From an uncultured Microbacterium sp. (GTDB taxonomy: Bacteria > Actinomycetota > Actinomycetes > Actinomycetales > Microbacteriaceae), in the NCBI RefSeq assembly GCF_900078385.1, contig NZ_FLQR01000006.1:486282-550281 (forward strand): a DNA stretch of 64,000 nt, given 5' to 3'. Each line of letters starts with the position of its first letter. Position 1 is the stretch's first letter. Positions 8,171-16,967 of the stretch are shown piece after piece. Both the position numbers and the translations under genes were made by a program. The notes beneath the pieces were generated by a model that was not told the origin of the DNA, searched no databases, and worked only from the letters and a program-made list of their open reading frames with translations.

Positions 8171-10579
8171 GTGACCGAGTCCGTCGCCCATCTGCGTCCG
8201 CTGCTGGACGCGCTCACCCTCGAGCAGAAGGCCGCGCTCGTACAGGGCGCGGACTTCTGGACGACGGTCCCGCTGCCCGAGATCGGGCTGCGCGCCATGA
8301 CGCTCTCCGACGGTCCGTCGGGCGTCCGCGGACCGCGCTGGGACGAACGCGAGCCGTCACTGAACCTGCCCTCCGGGTCGGCTCTCGCCGCGTCGTGGGA
8401 TGTCGACCTCGCGTACCGCTACGGCGCGGCCGCCGCCTCCGAGGCGCGCCGCAAGGGCGTCGACGTCGTGCTCGGCCCGACCATCAACCTGCACCGTTCC
8501 CCCCTGGGCGGCCGCCACTTCGAGTGCTTCTCCGAGGACCCGGAGCTCACCGCGGAGCTCGCCGCCGCCTACGTGCGCGGCATGCAGGACAACGGCGTCG
8601 CGGCGACGCCGAAGCACTACGTCGCGAACGACTCGGAGACCGACCGGTTCACGGTCGACGTCGACGTCGACGACCGCGCCCTCCGCGAGCTGTACCTCGC
8701 GCCGTTCGAGCGGGCCGTCGAGGCCGGCGCGTGGTCGGTCATGAGCGCCTACAACGCCGTCGACGGCGTCACGATGACTGAGAACGACCTGCTCGAGACG
8801 CCACTGAACTCCGAGTGGGGCTTCGACGGCGTCGTCGTGAGCGACTGGACGGCCGTCCGCTCGCTGGATGCCGTCGCCGCCGCGCAGGACCTCGCGATGC
8901 CGGGGCCGGCACCGGCGTGGGCCGACCTCCTGGCCGCCGTCCGCGACGGCCGCGTGCAGGAGGCCGACCTCGACCGCAAGGTGCTGCGCCTGCTCCTCCT
9001 CGCCGAGCGCGTCGGCGCACTGGAGGGGTCCACGGCCCTGGAGCCGGCGCCCGTCGATGCCGAGGCGTTCGCCCGCGAAGCGGGCATCGAGGGCACCGTG
9101 CTGCTGCGCAACACCGGCGCGCTCCCCCTCGACGTCGCGGCCATCCGCTCGATCGCCGTCATCGGCCACAACGCCCGCGACGCGCGCACGCAGGGCGGCG
9201 GCTCCGCGACCGTGCTGCCCGAGCGCACGGTGTCCCCGCTGGACGGCCTGCGCGAGGCCCTGCCGGAGGCGGACCTGCGCTACGAGATCGGCGCCGTCGT
9301 GCAGGAGGGCGTCGCCGAGATCCCCGTCGCACAGCTGCGGAACCCCGAGACGGGCGAGCCCGGGCTGCGCGTGCGCTTCCTCGACGAGGACGGCGCGGAG
9401 CTCTTCAGCGAGGACCGTCGCTCGACCGCGCTCGTCTGGTTCGGCGGCGACGCCCCCGTCGCCGCGAGCTCGCGCGTCGTGTTCGAGACCGTCTTCACCC
9501 CCGCCGAGACCGGTGAGATCCAGCTCGGGTTCGCCGGCGCGAACCCCGGCCGGCTGTACGTCGACGACCGGCTCGTGCTCGACGACACCCCCGTCATCGA
9601 GGGCACCGACCTCGGCGCCGCGTTCCTGAACCCGCCGTCGCTCACGGCCGGCGTTTCCGTCGAGCAGGACACCCCGATCCGCGTCCGCGTCGAGTTCACG
9701 CTCGCCCGCGGGGGTGCACTCGCGGGCGCCCTCAGCGCGACGGTCGGCATCGCGCCCGAGGCGACCGACCCGGAAGCCCTCATCGCGCGGGCCGTGGAGG
9801 CGGCCGCCGCCGCCGACGTCGCCGTCGTCGTGGTGGGCACGAACTCGAAGGTCGAGTCCGAGGGATACGACCGCATCGACCTCGACCTCCCCGGCCGCCA
9901 GGACGACCTCGTCCGCGCCGTGGCCGCGACGGGGACCCCGGTCGTCGTCGTCGTCAACGCGGGCTCGCCGGTCGTGCTGCCGTGGGCCGACGAGGTGTCC
10001 GCCATCGTGCAGGGCTACTTCGGCGGCCAGGAGTTCGGCCACGCGCTCGCGGACGTCCTGACCGGCGCCGCCGAGCCCGGCGGGCGCCTCCCCACCACGT
10101 GGCCCGCCACGCTCGCCGACGTCCCCGTGCAGGATGTCACGCCGCAGGACGGCGTCCTCACCTACGGCGAGGGCATCCACGTCGGCTACCGCGCCTGGCT
10201 GAAGGATGCCGCGACGCCGGCGTTCCCGTTCGGCCACGGCCTCGGCTACACGACCTGGTCATGGGGTGCCGCGCATCGCCACGGCGACGCCGTCGACGTG
10301 ACCGTGCGGAACACCGGCGACCGCGCCGGAAAGCAGGTCGTGCAGGTCTACGCGGAGCGCGGCGACTCGTCGGTGGACCGTCCGGTCCGCTGGCTCGTCG
10401 GCTTCGCCACGGTGCACGCGGAACCCGGCGAGACGGTCACCGCGACCGTACCCGTCCCCGGCCGCCGGCTCGCGCACTGGGCGGACGGCTGGGTCGTCGA
10501 GCCCGGCGCGTACACCCTGCGCGCGGGTGCCTCCGTCGACGACCTGCCGCTGGCCCTGGAGTGGACCGTCGCGGAATGA
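8171..10579 (+). CDS. Glycoside hydrolase family 3 beta-glucosidase with PA14 insert
   Basis: 802-residue cytoplasmic GH3 enzyme. The N-terminal barrel has the signatures GPTINLHRSPLGGRHFEC, KHYVAND and VVVSDWTA, with the nucleophile Asp at about residue 224. After the start of the second domain, residues of about 400-530 form a PA14 lobe (RVRFLDEDG, LVWFGG, LYVDDRLVLDDT), which in related enzymes shapes the +1 site. A C-terminal fibronectin-III-like domain ends the protein. The start is GTG 8171, preceded by TTGGAG. No signal peptide. It probably removes terminal beta-glucose or beta-xylose from imported glycosides. It is coupled to the next gene by ATGA. Confidence 0.92.
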   Translation: MTESVAHLRPLLDALTLEQKAALVQGADFWTTVPLPEIGLRAMTLSDGPSGVRGPRWDEREPSLNLPSGSALAASWDVDLAYRYGAAAASEARRKGVDVVLGPTINLHRSPLGGRHFECFSEDPELTAELAAAYVRGMQDNGVAATPKHYVANDSETDRFTVDVDVDDRALRELYLAPFERAVEAGAWSVMSAYNAVDGVTMTENDLLETPLNSEWGFDGVVVSDWTAVRSLDAVAAAQDLAMPGPAPAWADLLAAVRDGRVQEADLDRKVLRLLLLAERVGALEGSTALEPAPVDAEAFAREAGIEGTVLLRNTGALPLDVAAIRSIAVIGHNARDARTQGGGSATVLPERTVSPLDGLREALPEADLRYEIGAVVQEGVAEIPVAQLRNPETGEPGLRVRFLDEDGAELFSEDRRSTALVWFGGDAPVAASSRVVFETVFTPAETGEIQLGFAGANPGRLYVDDRLVLDDTPVIEGTDLGAAFLNPPSLTAGVSVEQDTPIRVRVEFTLARGGALAGALSATVGIAPEATDPEALIARAVEAAAAADVAVVVVGTNSKVESEGYDRIDLDLPGRQDDLVRAVAATGTPVVVVVNAGSPVVLPWADEVSAIVQGYFGGQEFGHALADVLTGAAEPGGRLPTTWPATLADVPVQDVTPQDGVLTYGEGIHVGYRAWLKDAATPAFPFGHGLGYTTWSWGAAHRHGDAVDVTVRNTGDRAGKQVVQVYAERGDSSVDRPVRWLVGFATVHAEPGETVTATVPVPGRRLAHWADGWVVEPGAYTLRAGASVDDLPLALEWTVAE

Positions 10580-11457
10580 GACTCCTCGAGACCGCTCCGT
10601 ACGTCCTGGCCGAGGGGCCCGTGTGGGACCCCTCGACCAGGCGACTGAGCTGGGTCGACATCGACGACGGACGCGTCATGTCGGCGATCCTCGACGCGGA
10701 CGGGTCGCTCGGCGACGTCACGACGCTGCAGGTCGGCGGGCAGGTGGGCGCCGCGATCCCCGCCGGCGGCGGACGCTTCCTCGTGTCGCTGGAGGCGTGG
10801 ATCGGCATCCTCCATCCGGACGGAAGCATCGACAAGAGCCGTGCGCTCATCCCGACCAACCGACGCTTCAACGACGGCAAGATCGATCCGCAGGGCAGAT
10901 TCGTCGTCGGCAGCATCCGCCGGTTCGGCGGCGTCGACGGACGGCAGCACCTGCTGCGCCTCGAGCACGACGGGTCGATCACCGTCCTCGACGACACCCT
11001 GAACATGTCCAACGGCCTGGGCTGGTCACCGGACGGGGAGTGGCTGTACTACGCCGAGTCGCATGACCGGCTCGTCTATCGACGGTCCTACATCGGCGGC
11101 GTCGCCGGTCCCCGGGACACGTTCCTGCGCCTCGACGGCCTGCCGGACGGGATGACGGTCGACGCCGACGGGCGCCTCTGGGTGACCCAGCTCGACCTCG
11201 GCCGGATCGACTGCTTCGCCCCTGACGGCAGCCGACTCGAGGAGCGGACCATCGCCCTGGACGCGGCGCACCCGACGAGCGTCGAGTTCGCCGGTCCCGA
11301 CCTCGACGTCCTCGTCATCACGACGGGCTTCCCCTGGCTCGACGGCGACGTCGGCGTGACCCGCTCCGACGGCGACGGCCGGCTCCTGACCCTCCGGCTG
11401 CCCGGTGTCCGGGGCCTCGCCCCCACCGCCTGGCGCGAGGCGCCGCTCCCCCGCTGA
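10576..11457 (+). CDS. SMP-30/gluconolactonase/LRE family protein (sugar lactonase)
   Basis: 293-residue six-bladed propeller of the SMP-30/regucalcin family. It shows the divalent-metal ligand pattern: Glu in LAEGPVWD (residue 14), Asn in NRRFNDGK, Asn in MSNGLGWSPD and Asp in DGLPDGMTVD. These enzymes open aldonolactones made when sugars are oxidised at C1. The operon contains no obvious aldose dehydrogenase, but the SDR at 30194 or the alditol oxidase at 54327 could supply a lactone. The exact lactone is unknown. The ATG overlaps the GH3 stop. Confidence 0.88.
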   Translation: MRLLETAPYVLAEGPVWDPSTRRLSWVDIDDGRVMSAILDADGSLGDVTTLQVGGQVGAAIPAGGGRFLVSLEAWIGILHPDGSIDKSRALIPTNRRFNDGKIDPQGRFVVGSIRRFGGVDGRQHLLRLEHDGSITVLDDTLNMSNGLGWSPDGEWLYYAESHDRLVYRRSYIGGVAGPRDTFLRLDGLPDGMTVDADGRLWVTQLDLGRIDCFAPDGSRLEERTIALDAAHPTSVEFAGPDLDVLVITTGFPWLDGDVGVTRSDGDGRLLTLRLPGVRGLAPTAWREAPLPR

Positions 11458-11503
11458 CCCCGCCCGCACGCACGCACGACACGCTCACCGACGAGAGGAA
11501 GAC

Positions 11504-12631
11504 ATGACCGCCGCACTGACCGGTCCGCTCCATGGCACCGCCGACGCACGTCTGGGGGAGGTCGTCGCACGGCTCGAAGAGCAGCTCTCAGCCGATCCGG
11601 ATCTGTCGTTCCAGGTGGCCGCGTACCACCGCGGCAGGTCCGTGCTGGACGCGTGGGGCGGCCCGCACCTGTCCGGTGACTCCGTCATCGTCCCCTACTC
11701 GGTCACCAAGAACACGATCGGCCTGTCGGTGGGCCTCCTCGTCGAGCGGGGCGAGCTCGACCTCGACGAACGGGTCGCGCATTACTGGCCGGAGTTCGCC
11801 GCGAAGGGCAAGGACCGCATCACCGTCCGTCAGCTCCTCTCCCACCAGGCGGGGCTCCCGCAGGCGGAGACCCCCCTGACCTGGGACGAACTGCTCGACC
11901 ACCACGCCGCGGCCGCGCGCCTCGCCGACACCACGCCGTTCTGGCACCCCGGCAGCGCCTTCGGCTACCACGCCATCACGATCGGCAACCTGGGCGACGA
12001 ACTGGTCTACCGGGTCACCGGGCGGACGCTGCACGAGTTCTACGAGCAGGAGATCCGGGCTCCGCACGGCATCGACTTCCACCTGGGTCTCCCGGCGGAG
12101 CTCGAGGACCGCCGCGTCGACGTCCTGGCGATGATCCAGCCGGTCTCCGACACGCTCGTACGCACCTACTCGGCGCTCGGACCCGTCGTCTTCGGGTCGA
12201 TGGGCGGCGACGTCGACCTCGGCAACTCCCCGCGCAGCTGGCGCTACGGGCACCCGGGCGGCAGCGGCACCGGCAGCGCCCGCGGCCTCGCCCGCCTCTT
12301 CGCGGCGGCCGTCACAGGGGTCGACGGCGGCGCGCCGTTCCTCGGCGCCGACACCGTCGCCCGGATCGGCCAGCAGCAGATCCGCGGGTACGACGAGGTG
12401 CTCCACCAGCACGACCGAGCGCACGCGATCGTCTTCCAGAAGCCGTCGCAGCAGCTCGCCTTCGGCGGCCCGCGCGCGTTCGGCCACGACGGCGCCGCCG
12501 GCGCCCTCGCCTGCGTCGACCCGGACACGGGCATCGCCTTCGCGTGGACCGTCGCGCGCGGTCCCTGGCCCGGCGGCGCGGACCCCCGCGCGGTCCGGCT
12601 CGCCGCCGAACTCGGCCGCATCCTCACCTGA
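11504..12631 (+). CDS. Serine hydrolase, beta-lactamase class C / EstB-type esterase fold
   Basis: 375-residue member of the beta-lactamase-related family. The catalytic SVTK tetrad is at residues 66-69 (general S-x-x-K), and a YHA segment near 155 is in the place of the YxN motif. The ATG at 11504 follows GAGAGGAAG. There is no signal peptide, which argues against a secreted beta-lactamase or a peptidoglycan enzyme. In a run of glycosidases it is more plausibly an esterase that removes acyl groups from decorated glycosides. This role is inferred from context. Confidence 0.85.
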   Translation: MTAALTGPLHGTADARLGEVVARLEEQLSADPDLSFQVAAYHRGRSVLDAWGGPHLSGDSVIVPYSVTKNTIGLSVGLLVERGELDLDERVAHYWPEFAAKGKDRITVRQLLSHQAGLPQAETPLTWDELLDHHAAAARLADTTPFWHPGSAFGYHAITIGNLGDELVYRVTGRTLHEFYEQEIRAPHGIDFHLGLPAELEDRRVDVLAMIQPVSDTLVRTYSALGPVVFGSMGGDVDLGNSPRSWRYGHPGGSGTGSARGLARLFAAAVTGVDGGAPFLGADTVARIGQQQIRGYDEVLHQHDRAHAIVFQKPSQQLAFGGPRAFGHDGAAGALACVDPDTGIAFAWTVARGPWPGGADPRAVRLAAELGRILT

Positions 12632-12665
12632 CATCATCCGACGACCCGACGCGAACAGGCCCGCC

Positions 12666-14168
12666 ATGACCACGCTCTACAACCCGCTCCTCAACGGCTT
12701 CCACCCCGACCCGTCGGTCGTCCGGGTCGGCGACGAGTGGTTCCTCGCGACCTCCACATTCGAATATCTCCCCGGCATCCCCATCCACCGGTCGCGCGAC
12801 TTCGAGACGTGGGAGCTCATCGGCCATGTCGCGACGCGGCCGGGTCAGCTCGCCGTCGAGGACGTCCCGACGGCGGGCGGCGCGTGGGCACCTACCATCC
12901 GGCACCGCGATGGGGTCTTCCACCTCGTCATCACGGATGCCATGGGCCGGGGCATGCTGCACTTCACGGCGGCCGATGCCGCAGGCCCGTGGAGCGACGG
13001 CGACCTCATCCTGAAGCAGGACGGCTCCGGTTCGATCGACGGCATCGACCCGGACATCGCGTGGGGCGAGGACGGCACCGTGTACATCACCTATTCGGGC
13101 CTCACCCTGGGCGGCGCCGCGCAGGGCACCCACCTCGGCATCCAGCAGGTCAAGGTCGACCTCGACCGGCACCGCGCGCTCGAGGACCCGCGATCCGTGT
13201 GGTCCGGCACGGGCGGCCAGTTCCCGGAGGCGCCGCACCTGTACGCGCACGGCGGCCGCTGGTATCTCATGATCGCCGAGGGCGGCACGGAGCGCGGGCA
13301 CGGCATCTCCATCGCCCGCGGCGACGGACCGGAGGGGCCGTTCGAGACCGCGCCGCAGAACCCGCTCGTCTCGGCGCGGTCCACGATCCGCCCCGTGCAG
13401 AACACCGGCCACGGCGACCTCGTCGAGGGTCCGGACGGTGAGTGGATCTGCATCCTGCTGGGCGTGCGCCCCCGGTCGATGACCCGCGCGTTCTCCGCGC
13501 TGGGCCGTGAGACGTTCGCGACACCGGTGCGCTGGGCTGAGAACGGCTGGCCGGAGATCGACCCCGTCCTGCTGAACCCGCGCCCCGGCACGCGCATCGA
13601 CGTGACCTTCGACGCCCCGCTGGACGGCGAGTGGATCGCGGTCCGGGCGCTCCCCACCGCGGTGTCGGCCGTCGAGGACGGCCGACTCGTCCTGCGCGGC
13701 ACGGGCGCCACGCTCGACGACCCGCACCCGATGTTCGTCGGCCGACGCCAGGAGCATTTGACCAACGCCGTGACGGTCGCTGTGGACGTCTCGACGGGCG
13801 TCGGCGGTCTCGCCGTGCGCTACGACGAGCGCTTCCACGTCGAGGTCGAGGCCGGCGGCGGCCGGGTCACCGCGCGGGCCGTCGTCGCGGGACTCGTGCA
13901 GGAGTGGACCCGGGAGATCGCGGCGGCGACCCTCGACCTGCACATCGACTCTCGTCCTCCGGGCGACTCCGCCGGCCTCGCGCGCACGAGCGACGTCTTC
14001 CACCTGGGCGCGACCGTCGACGGGGAGCGCCTCGAGCTCGCGCAGATCGACGGACGGTTCCTCGCGTCCGAGACGGCCGAGTCGTTCACCGGCCGTGTGA
14101 TCGGCGTCTACGCCGTCTCGGGCGAGGTCTCGGTGACCTCGTGGACCGCGGAAGGCGACGACGAATGA
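12666..14168 (+). CDS. Glycoside hydrolase family 43 beta-xylosidase/alpha-arabinofuranosidase
   Basis: 500-residue enzyme. The five-bladed propeller (about 1-300) has the family catalytic triad: Asp in NGFHPDPSVV (about residue 15), the pKa-tuning Asp in GIDPDIAW (about 123) and the acid Glu in FPEAPHLY (about 188). The C-terminal beta-sandwich (about 310-500) is like that of GH43 enzymes of the XynB type. No signal peptide. It should release xylose or arabinose from short oligosaccharides. The stop overlaps the ATG of the rhamnosidase gene (ATGA), so the two are produced together. Confidence 0.92.
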   Translation: MTTLYNPLLNGFHPDPSVVRVGDEWFLATSTFEYLPGIPIHRSRDFETWELIGHVATRPGQLAVEDVPTAGGAWAPTIRHRDGVFHLVITDAMGRGMLHFTAADAAGPWSDGDLILKQDGSGSIDGIDPDIAWGEDGTVYITYSGLTLGGAAQGTHLGIQQVKVDLDRHRALEDPRSVWSGTGGQFPEAPHLYAHGGRWYLMIAEGGTERGHGISIARGDGPEGPFETAPQNPLVSARSTIRPVQNTGHGDLVEGPDGEWICILLGVRPRSMTRAFSALGRETFATPVRWAENGWPEIDPVLLNPRPGTRIDVTFDAPLDGEWIAVRALPTAVSAVEDGRLVLRGTGATLDDPHPMFVGRRQEHLTNAVTVAVDVSTGVGGLAVRYDERFHVEVEAGGGRVTARAVVAGLVQEWTREIAAATLDLHIDSRPPGDSAGLARTSDVFHLGATVDGERLELAQIDGRFLASETAESFTGRVIGVYAVSGEVSVTSWTAEGDDE

Positions 14169-16951
14169 CGACCGCGCGCATCGCGACCCTTCGGGCGGAG
14201 CAGCGCGACGACACCCGGTTCGTCGCGACTCCCGCGCCGCGGCTCACCTGGACCGTGGAGACCGATGAGGCGGACTGGATCCAGGCCGGCGTCGAGCTCG
14301 ACGACGGCACGGGCGTCGTCATTCTCGACGGACCCGACAGCGCGCTCGTCGCGTGGCCCTTCGCGCCGCTGGCCGCCGGCGCGACACGCGCCGTCCGGGT
14401 GCGCGCGACCGCCCGGTCGGGCACCCGCACCGCCTGGAGCGAGCCCCTCGAGCTCGACGCCGGCTTCCTCGCCGCCGGCGAGTGGGTCGCGCAGCCGGTC
14501 GGTCTTGCGGACGCCGAGCGCGACGCCCAGCCCGCCGTCCTGCGCACCCGCTTCCGCCTCGACCGCCCCGTCGCCCGTGCGCTGCTGTTCTGGACGGCGC
14601 TCGGGGTCGCCGAGCCGGCCGTGAACGGCGCCCCCGTCTCGGATGACGTGCTCTCCCCCGGCTGGACCGCCTACCGCGACCGGCTCGTCCACGAGACCGT
14701 CGACGTGACCGCCCTCCTGCACCTGGGCGACAACGAGCTCTCGGCGAGCATCGCCGGCGCCTGGTACACCGAGAAGTACGGCTTCTTCGCGTTCGCGGAC
14801 CGCCTGTACGGCACGCAGCCGTCGTTCCTCGCGCAGCTGCGGGTGGTGTTCGCCGACGGCGCGACCGAGACCCTCGCCGCGACGGGCGACGACTGGGAGG
14901 CCGCCGGCGACGGCCCCGTCGTCGACAGCGGCATCTACGCCGGCGAGCACCAGGACCTCCGCCGCACCGCGACGGTGTTCCGCCCCGCCCGCGTGGGCGC
15001 CGCGGCGAAGGCGGGCTACGAGAACGTGCCGGTCCCGGAGGCGCGGATCGCGCCACCGGTCCGCCGCATCCAGGCCCTGCCCGTCGTCGAGGTCCTCGCG
15101 ACCCCGTCCGGCGGCCGCATCCTCGACTTCGGCCAGAACCTCGTCGGCCGCGTGCGCCTCCGGGTGCGCGGCGACGCGGGCACGCGCGTCGTCGTCCGGC
15201 ATGCCGAGGTCCTCGACGAGGGCGAGCTCGCCCTGCGGCCGCTCCGCAACGCCGCGGCCACGGCATCCTTCGACCTCTCCGGCGGCGACGACGTGCTCGA
15301 GTCCCGCTTCAGCTTCTACGGCTTCCGCTACGCCGAGGTCACCGGCCTCGACGTCGACGCGGAGGCGGTCGAGGCCGTCGTGCTGCACACCGACATGACG
15401 CGCACCGGCTGGTTCCAGACCTCCGACCCGCTCATCGATCGGCTGCACGAGAACGTCGTCTGGGGCATGCGCGGCAACTTCCTCTCCATCCCGACGGACT
15501 GCCCGCAGCGCGACGAGCGGCTCGGCTGGACCGGCGACATCCAGGTCTTCGCGCCGACCGCCGCGTTCCTCTACGACAGCGCCGCCTTCCTCACCTCGTG
15601 GCTGCGCGACCTCGCCCACGAGCAGACCCGCGACGGCGGCTCCGTGCCGGTCGTCGTCCCCTCCGCGCTCGGCGGCTTCGCCTCGTTCGGCGGGGCCAGT
15701 CCCGCCGCCTGGGGCGACGCCGCGACCGTCGTCCCCACCGTGCTGCACGCACGCTACGGCGACGCCGGGGTGCTCGCCGCGCAGTACCCGAGCATGCGCG
15801 CGTGGGTCGACGCCGTCCACGCCGATGCGGGCGACAGCGGCCTGTGGGCCGGCCGCATGCAGCTCGGCGACTGGCTCGACCCCGCCGCGCCGCCGGACAA
15901 GCCCGGTCACGCGAAGGTCGACTCCGACATCGTCGCGACGGCGTACTTCGCGCGCTCGCTGCGCCAGGTCGCCGACGCCGCGCGACTCCTCGGGTTCGAC
16001 GAGGACGCCACCGCGTACGCGGCACTCGCCGAGCACAGCCGGGCGGCGTTCGTCGCCGAGTACGTCACGCCCGCGGGCCGCATGATGAGCGACGCGCCGA
16101 CGGCGTACGCGCTCGCCCTGGAGTTCGACCTCGTCGTCGACCCGGCCGTCCGGCAGGCGCTCGCGGACCGGCTGGCCGAGCTCGTCCGCGAGGGCGGGTA
16201 CCGCATCGGCACCGGCTTCGTCGGCACGCCGCTCGTCGCCGACGCGCTCACGGGCGGCGGCCACCTGGATGCCGCGGAGCGTCTGCTGACGCAGACCGAG
16301 TGCCCCTCCTGGCTCTACCCCGTCACGCAGGGCGCGACGACCGTGTGGGAGCGGTGGGACTCGCTCCTGCCCGACGGGTCCGTGAACCCCGGCGAGATGA
16401 CCTCGTTCAACCACTACGCCCTCGGCGCGGTCGCCGACTGGCTGCACCGGACGGTCGCGGGCCTCGCCCCTGCGGCACCGGGCTATCGGCGCCTGCGCAT
16501 CGCACCGCGGCCGCTGCAGGGCCTGTCCCACGCCTCCGCACGGCACCTCACCCCCTACGGCGAGGCGTCGGTGTCGTGGCGGCGCGACGGGGAGGATGTC
16601 GTCGTGCACGCCGTCGTCCCGCCCAACACCACCGCGGAGGTCGCCCTCCCCGGCGTGCAGGGCGAGGTCGGCTCGGGCGCCCACGCCTGGCGCTTCACGC
16701 CCGGCGCCCCCGCCGTCCGCCCGCCGCTGGACGGCGTGCGCGCCTCGCTCGCCGACGTCCTCGACGACCCGCGCGCCTACGCCGCCCTCATCGACACCGT
16801 CGCGGCAGCCGACCCCGCCCGCGCGCAGGCCGTCCGCAGCGAGACGCGATGGGGCACCGGCCGACCGGTGACGTCGGCCCTCATGTTCACCCCGCCCGCG
16901 CTGCAGGATGCCGTCGACACGGCCATCCGCCGCGCCACCACGACCGCCTGA
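14165..16951 (+). CDS. Glycoside hydrolase family 78 alpha-L-rhamnosidase
   Basis: 928-residue intracellular enzyme with the full GH78 layout: an N-terminal Ig-like domain, two beta-sandwich domains, the (alpha/alpha)6 catalytic domain from about residue 410, and a C-terminal beta domain with DYRKLRI-like text (GYRRLRIAPRP). The acidic catalytic segment DCPQRDERLGWTGD is at about 440-455, and the second catalytic region TTVWERWDS is at about 725. It removes alpha-L-rhamnose from plant glycosides or pectin fragments. The matching sugar pathway (rhaM-I-D-B) lies 17 kb downstream. Confidence 0.93.
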   Translation: MTTARIATLRAEQRDDTRFVATPAPRLTWTVETDEADWIQAGVELDDGTGVVILDGPDSALVAWPFAPLAAGATRAVRVRATARSGTRTAWSEPLELDAGFLAAGEWVAQPVGLADAERDAQPAVLRTRFRLDRPVARALLFWTALGVAEPAVNGAPVSDDVLSPGWTAYRDRLVHETVDVTALLHLGDNELSASIAGAWYTEKYGFFAFADRLYGTQPSFLAQLRVVFADGATETLAATGDDWEAAGDGPVVDSGIYAGEHQDLRRTATVFRPARVGAAAKAGYENVPVPEARIAPPVRRIQALPVVEVLATPSGGRILDFGQNLVGRVRLRVRGDAGTRVVVRHAEVLDEGELALRPLRNAAATASFDLSGGDDVLESRFSFYGFRYAEVTGLDVDAEAVEAVVLHTDMTRTGWFQTSDPLIDRLHENVVWGMRGNFLSIPTDCPQRDERLGWTGDIQVFAPTAAFLYDSAAFLTSWLRDLAHEQTRDGGSVPVVVPSALGGFASFGGASPAAWGDAATVVPTVLHARYGDAGVLAAQYPSMRAWVDAVHADAGDSGLWAGRMQLGDWLDPAAPPDKPGHAKVDSDIVATAYFARSLRQVADAARLLGFDEDATAYAALAEHSRAAFVAEYVTPAGRMMSDAPTAYALALEFDLVVDPAVRQALADRLAELVREGGYRIGTGFVGTPLVADALTGGGHLDAAERLLTQTECPSWLYPVTQGATTVWERWDSLLPDGSVNPGEMTSFNHYALGAVADWLHRTVAGLAPAAPGYRRLRIAPRPLQGLSHASARHLTPYGEASVSWRRDGEDVVVHAVVPPNTTAEVALPGVQGEVGSGAHAWRFTPGAPAVRPPLDGVRASLADVLDDPRAYAALIDTVAAADPARAQAVRSETRWGTGRPVTSALMFTPPALQDAVDTAIRRATTTA

Positions 16952-16967
16952 CCTTCGGAGGAGCACC

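Noticed and set aside
13631..14164. Upstream extension of the rhamnosidase frame
   Set aside because: Arg/Gly-rich shadow of GH43; the ATGA overlap at 14165 gives a clear start.
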